This document shows, piece by piece, positions 47,235-50,734 of a DNA stretch of 50,734 nt. Below the pieces are notes generated by a model. It had not been told where the DNA came from. It searched no databases and saw only the letters and a program-made list of their open reading frames with translations. Location: the NCBI RefSeq assembly GCF_003569785.1, contig NZ_KZ984010.1, forward strand, positions 1 to 50,734, in the 5' to 3' direction. The position numbers and the translations under genes were made by a program. The first letter of the stretch is position 1; each line of letters opens with the position of its first letter. The stretch is from Leucobacter sp. wl10 (GTDB taxonomy: Bacteria; Actinomycetota; Actinomycetes; Actinomycetales; Microbacteriaceae).

Positions 47235-48620
47235 TCAGCGCCGCAGGTAGTCGAGCAGCCGTGCCGCGTCGCCCACGTAGGCGGCGGGCGTGAGCGCGAG
47301 CAGGCGCCCCTTCGCCGCCTCGCCGATCTCGAGGCCCTCGACGAACTCGACGAGCTCGGCCTGTCCGATGCGGCGTCCGCGCGTCAGCTCTTTGAGGGCA
47401 GCGTAGGGATCCTTGATCGAAGACCGGCCGGCGGTCACCTCGGCGCGGATCACGGTCTGGATCGCCTCGCCGAGCACCTCCCAGTTCGCGTCGAGGTCGG
47501 CGGCGAGCACCTCGGGCGCCGCGTCGATCCGGCCGAGGCCCTTCAAGATGTTGTCGAGCGCGAGCACCGAGTGCCCGAGGCCGACTCCGATGTTGCGCTG
47601 CGACGAGGAGTCGGTGAGGTCGCGCTGCCAGCGGCTCGTGACGAGCGTCGCGGCGAGGGAGTCGAGGATCGCGTTCGACAGCTCGAGGTTGGCCTCGGCG
47701 TTCTCGAAGCGGATCGGGTTGACCTTGTGCGGCATGGTCGACGATCCGGTGGCCCCCGCGACCGGGATCTGACGGAAGTAGCCGATGGAGATGTAGCTCC
47801 AGACGTCGGTCGCGAGGTTGTGCAGGATGCGGTTGGCGTGCGCGATGCGCGTGTAGAGCTCGGCCTGCCAGTCGTGCGATTCGATCTGCGTGGTGAGCGG
47901 GTTCCAGTCGAGGCCGAGGCCCTCGACGAACTCCTGCGAAACCTCGGCCCAGTCGGTATCGGGATCGGCGGCGAGGTGCGCAGCGAAGGTGCCGGTGGCG
48001 CCCGAGAACTTGCCCAGGTACTCGATGTCGTCGATCTGGTTCAGCTGGCGCTCGAGGCGGTGCACGAAGACGGCGAGCTCCTTGCCGAGCGTCGTCGGCG
48101 TCGCGGGCTGGCCGTGCGTGCGGCTCATCATGGGCAGCTCGCGGTACTGCTCGGCCTGGCGGGCGAGCTCGGCGATGACCCGTTCGAAGCGAGGCCGCCA
48201 CACGTCGGCGATCGCCTGCTTCACGGTGAGCGCGTACGAGAGGTTGTTGATGTCCTCGCTCGTGCAGCAGACGTGCGTCAGCTCGGCGAGGTGCCCCAGA
48301 CCCTGCCGCTCGAGACGGGCGCGCACGAGGTACTCGACGGCCTTCACGTCGTGCTGCGTGGTCCGCTCGGTCTCGGCGAGCTCGTCGATCTCGGGCTGTC
48401 CGAAGTTCGCCGCCCACTCGCGCAGCGACGCGACCTGGTCCTCGGCGATGGGGGCGCCGCCCAGCAGCGAATGCTGCGTCAGATAGACGAGCCACTCCAC
48501 CTCGACGTGCACGCGCGCCTTGTTGAGCCCGGCCTCCGAGAGGGTGTCGCCGAGGCCCGCGACCTGCGAACGGTAGCGGCCGTCGAGCGGGCTGATGGGC
48601 TGCGGGGGGAGCGGGGTCAT
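47235..48620 (-). CDS. purB: Adenylosuccinate lyase
   Basis: This 461-aa enzyme acts twice in purine synthesis, splitting SAICAR and adenylosuccinate to release fumarate. The start is ATG 48620 (MTPLPPQPISPLDGRYRSQ); the upstream open frame is not coding. It carries SRTHGQPATPTTLGKE and the signature loop GSSTMPHKVNPIRFENAEAN. The length matches the bacterial 460-aa branch. The region upstream to about 48800 holds no gene and should contain its promoter. Confidence 0.97.
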   Translation of the reverse strand: MTPLPPQPISPLDGRYRSQVAGLGDTLSEAGLNKARVHVEVEWLVYLTQHSLLGGAPIAEDQVASLREWAANFGQPEIDELAETERTTQHDVKAVEYLVRARLERQGLGHLAELTHVCCTSEDINNLSYALTVKQAIADVWRPRFERVIAELARQAEQYRELPMMSRTHGQPATPTTLGKELAVFVHRLERQLNQIDDIEYLGKFSGATGTFAAHLAADPDTDWAEVSQEFVEGLGLDWNPLTTQIESHDWQAELYTRIAHANRILHNLATDVWSYISIGYFRQIPVAGATGSSTMPHKVNPIRFENAEANLELSNAILDSLAATLVTSRWQRDLTDSSSQRNIGVGLGHSVLALDNILKGLGRIDAAPEVLAADLDANWEVLGEAIQTVIRAEVTAGRSSIKDPYAALKELTRGRRIGQAELVEFVEGLEIGEAAKGRLLALTPAAYVGDAARLLDYLRR

Positions 48621-48809
48621 GGGCGCCTCTCGGGTTCGGGATCGCGGGCCACCGCCCATTCTCCCACTCTTCCCGAGCTTCCCGCCCGTCCCTCCGATCG
48701 CGCGGCGCGATCCCTCAGGCGCGCGCGACCGTGCGCAGCAGGGGGCACGACGAGCAGGGCCGTGATCGGGTGCAGCGCCGCGCCGTCGACGCCGAGGGGC
48801 TCGTCGCGG

Positions 48810-49107
48810 GTGGTGGCGTGGCATGTGGACCGCCTCTACCGCCGTCCCCGGGAGTTGGAGGACTTGATCGACTTGGTGGAGTCGCACCCGATCCGTATTG
48901 AGGCGGTGATGGGTGGCGCGTTCGATCTGAACACGCACGAGGACCGGTTGATGGCCCGCCAGCTCGTCGCGATGGCGGCGTACGAGTCCGGGCACAAGGC
49001 CGACCGGATCAGGCGCGCGAACCGGCAGAAGGCCGAGCGCGGCGACTGGCACGGGGCGGCGAAGTTCGGGTACGGCACCGGCGGGGTGCTGATCGCGGAA
49101 CAGGCGG
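48810..49107 (+). pseudogene. Serine recombinase fragment
   Basis: About 99 codons encode an internal part of a serine recombinase. They begin VVAWHVDRLYRRPRELEDLI, continue through NTHEDRLMARQLVAMAAYESGHKADR and end HGAAKFGYGTGGVLIAEQAA. This is the later half of the resolvase domain. The N-terminal part with the catalytic Ser and the whole C-terminal DNA-binding part are missing. The frame remains open beyond both ends but without homology. It is a decayed remnant of a different element from the one at 36-16373. Confidence 0.8.
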
Positions 49108-49263
49108 CAGTCTCTCGACCTCAGTCACTAGACGTCCTCTCCGCGGTCAATGGGGTTCACGTTGTATCACGGGGTGAAGCCGAGCGCATCCCAATTTCAG
49201 TGGACTTGCGCTCTACTCGAATTGCTGCCATCCTTTATACGCGCAGAATGGGGCTGGCCACAC

Positions 49264-49278
49264 CAGGCTTCCACACAG
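49264..49278 (+). repeat. Direct repeat upstream of the first Tat-like protein
   Basis: CAGGCTTCCACACAG recurs at 49802-49816 with one mismatch (CAGGCTTCCACGCAG). Each copy lies 80-100 bp before one of the two related secreted-protein genes, suggesting that the gene plus its upstream sequence was duplicated. The stretch 49108-49263 shows no gene. Confidence 0.5.
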
Positions 49279-49284
49279 CTCCAG

Positions 49285-49323
49285 CGTCCCCGGTCGTCCT
49301 CCTCGACGACCGGGGACGTTTTT
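49285..49323 (+). terminator. Intrinsic terminator upstream of the first Tat-like protein gene
   Basis: CGTCCCCGGTCGTC (49285-49298) and GACGACCGGGGACG (49305-49318) form a perfect 14-bp stem with loop CTCCTC, followed by TTTTT (49319-49323). It is a textbook rho-independent terminator. No intact gene ends just before it, so it either closes the recombinase remnant's transcript or attenuates the next gene, whose ribosome site is only 8 bp downstream. Confidence 0.85.
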
Positions 49324-49345
49324 ACCGATCAAGGAGTTCACCGCG

Positions 49346-49795
49346 ATGGTAGAAGCATCCAGGCGTGCAGTCATGCGCGCGGGCGCATGGTCGTTTCCCG
49401 TGGTTGCGGTGTCGGTTGCCGCCCCCGCTGCAACAGCAAGTGGTGGTGGTATCCCGCTGATGTACTGGGACCGTGCGTCTGTGTCGGACGGTCAGCAAGC
49501 TCGCGCCTTCCTGGAAATCCCTCCCGGCCTGCCGGCGGGAAGAGCGAATTTTCACGTGGCACCCAGTCTCATCAGGGACTGGGTGATCTTGTCGGTGGAG
49601 TCGTCCTGGCCTCCTGACGCCACGTACGCGTATCCGTACTTGGGGTGGAGGTCTAGCGACCCCGCGCCGGGCTTGTACTCGTTTCTGATCGAGTTCCGCC
49701 GTTGGGTTCCGGCTGCCGAGCAAGTGGTGTACACCCCGCGCTTGTATGTCGAAAGCGCGCTGATCGCGCAGGGTCCTGCTATTACGGTTGCTTGA
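49346..49795 (+). CDS. Secreted protein with Tat-like signal (copy 1)
   Basis: This 149-aa protein starts at ATG 49346 with AAGGAG 9 bases upstream. The N-terminus SRRAVMRAGAW is a twin-arginine-like motif. It is followed by a hydrophobic stretch (SFPVVAVSVAAPAATAS) and a probable cleavage after Ala-Ser. The mature 115 residues are rich in Trp, Tyr and Pro and match nothing I know. The signal is closely similar to that of the protein at 49905, so the two are probable paralogs with diverged mature parts. Confidence 0.8.
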   Translation: MVEASRRAVMRAGAWSFPVVAVSVAAPAATASGGGIPLMYWDRASVSDGQQARAFLEIPPGLPAGRANFHVAPSLIRDWVILSVESSWPPDATYAYPYLGWRSSDPAPGLYSFLIEFRRWVPAAEQVVYTPRLYVESALIAQGPAITVA

Positions 49796-49801
49796 ACCCG
49801 G

Positions 49802-49816
49802 CAGGCTTCCACGCAG
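49802..49816 (+). repeat. Direct repeat upstream of the second Tat-like protein
   Basis: CAGGCTTCCACGCAG matches 49264-49278 at 14 of 15 bases and lies in the gap between the two paralogous genes. Confidence 0.5.
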
Positions 49817-49904
49817 AGGATACCGATGGCTATTCGCCCGATCGGTGGATACGAGGGACGGCATGCCGATCATAGCTTGGCAATAGAGAGATCAGGGGGC
49901 TCAT

Positions 49905-50294
49905 GTGAGCGATGTGACGCGTAGGACGATGCTGGCGGGTGCGGCGTGGTCGATGCCGGTGGTTATGGTCGCAGTTGCTGCTCCAGCGGCGGCTGCGTCG
50001 GGCGGTCCACAGCCGTCGGGTACGCTGACTGCTACTTCGGAGCCAGGTCAGGGAGGGCTTATTGTTTACCGGACCACGACCATGTTCCGGAATGCTTCTG
50101 GAGTGCCTGTCGACGTCCCCTACGCGCTGTCGTATTACAACGCAGACACGGATGTATGGAAGGAACTCGACACGGGCATCATGCAGTCAACGGTGACCTA
50201 CTTCACGTACCAGCGGCTCACGTTCTTCCGATCTGTCGGTGTTGTTGATGGAGTGACGGTGACACTCGACGCAGCCGTGGTGCCGTTGGGCTGA
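49905..50294 (+). CDS. Secreted protein with Tat-like signal (copy 2)
   Basis: This 129-aa protein starts at GTG 49905. The N-terminus VTRRTMLAGAAWSMPVVMVAV is a twin-arginine-type signal ending APAAAAS. About 95 mature residues have a beta-rich look (alternating Thr/Val, ending TVTLDAAVVPLG). It is similar in signal and size to copy 1 and lies 109 bp after it. No enzyme motif is visible; surface display or a cell-wall role is only a guess. Confidence 0.8.
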   Translation: MSDVTRRTMLAGAAWSMPVVMVAVAAPAAAASGGPQPSGTLTATSEPGQGGLIVYRTTTMFRNASGVPVDVPYALSYYNADTDVWKELDTGIMQSTVTYFTYQRLTFFRSVGVVDGVTVTLDAAVVPLG

Positions 50295-50503
50295 CCCGGT
50301 ATCGATGCCTCTGGTGGTACCCGATCAGTTGGCGGTTGGCTGGGTTGGGGGCGTATGTGACGAGCCCGATACCAGACCTCCGCATTGCGGCCGTGCCCGA
50401 AGTTGAGCTCCCGGATGATGCCGTACGCCTTGGCGAACCCGGAGTACCAGAGCACCCACTCGCAAGGGCGCACGTGCTGGATCGGATGCCACTCGGACGG
50501 CAC
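50198..50503 (-). pseudogene. Small gene with probable frameshift
   Basis: From GTG 50503, preceded by GAGAGGAG, the frame encodes a plausible protein (EWHPIQHVRPCEWVLWYSGF, then AYGIIRELNFGHGRNAEVWY). After about residue 48 it turns into low-complexity Pro/Ser and would overlap the convergent gene by 97 bp. Another minus-strand frame reads YAPNPANRQLIGYHQ over the same bases, which looks like the natural continuation. I infer a single-base frameshift near 50355-50365. Unknown family. The remaining bases to 50734 show nothing convincing. Confidence 0.4.
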
Positions 50504-50734
50504 GGTGCTCCTCTCATCGGGGAGCGCGCCGGACCGCGCATGACCGATCGTAGACAGCACCACCGACGACACGCCAAACTCTGTTCCCGAAGCCGGGGAG
50601 CAAGAACGTGCCGACGGGCGTCTCGACGCATGCGGGCCCGCCGCAGATTACCCAAAGGCTCTACGCAACAGGCTGAGTCACGATGAGAGGAACAAAACTG
50701 GCTCTTCGTATTTGGGGGTGTAGGGCGGGCTGTG

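Overview
The window is high-GC actinobacterial DNA. Its gene order marks it as the replication-origin region of a Microbacteriaceae-like chromosome, perhaps close to Leucobacter (inferred from gene order and protein flavour; no search was run). The core runs gyrA-gyrB, dciA, recF, dnaN, a DnaA-box-rich spacer (oriC), dnaA, rpmH, rnpA, yidD, yidC, khpB/jag, rsmG, parA, parB. It continues with trxA/trxB, a DUF6049-type protein, a CCA-adding enzyme, a PIG-L deacetylase, rpsF-ssb-rpsR-rplI and dnaB. Genes left of oriC read mostly on the minus strand and genes to its right mostly on the plus strand, as expected for outward replication. Four ParB-binding parS palindromes lie between 22.7 and 30.9 kb.

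Positions about 36 to 16373 hold an integrated mobile element of about 16.3 kb next to a tRNA-Ala gene. It carries a large serine recombinase, a MobF relaxase-helicase, a small ORF translationally coupled to the recombinase, a GNAT acetyltransferase, a C-terminal-HTH protein, a coiled-coil 301-aa protein and a type I restriction-modification operon. That operon runs hsdM-hsdS-hsdR-xre-coiled-coil membrane protein, with every junction overlapping. No type IV secretion genes are visible, so it looks like an integrative mobilizable element carrying a defence cargo.

The most unusual structure is at the element ends. A 22-bp imperfect direct repeat (18 of 22 identical, 9-bp core CATGTCGCG) lies at 33-54 and 16362-16383. 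Both copies sit in the same reading frame of recombinase coding sequence. In the integrated state the recombinase ORF leaves its natural path and runs antisense into the tRNA-Ala gene. Its apparent real C-terminal tail, a helix-turn-helix segment, is stranded at the opposite end (45-347). Circularisation by crossover in the core would rebuild one uninterrupted ORF of 647 codons, so the recombinase protein should differ between integrated and excised states.

Between the element and gyrA lie tRNA-Ala(UGC), a DUF418 membrane protein, tRNA-Ile(GAU) and DUF3566. From 43.8 to 48.6 kb there are small membrane proteins, a LssY-C protein, a siderophore-interacting flavoprotein and purB. The last 2 kb is accessory: a recombinase remnant, a strong terminator, two related secreted proteins with Tat-like signals, and a small gene that appears frameshifted.
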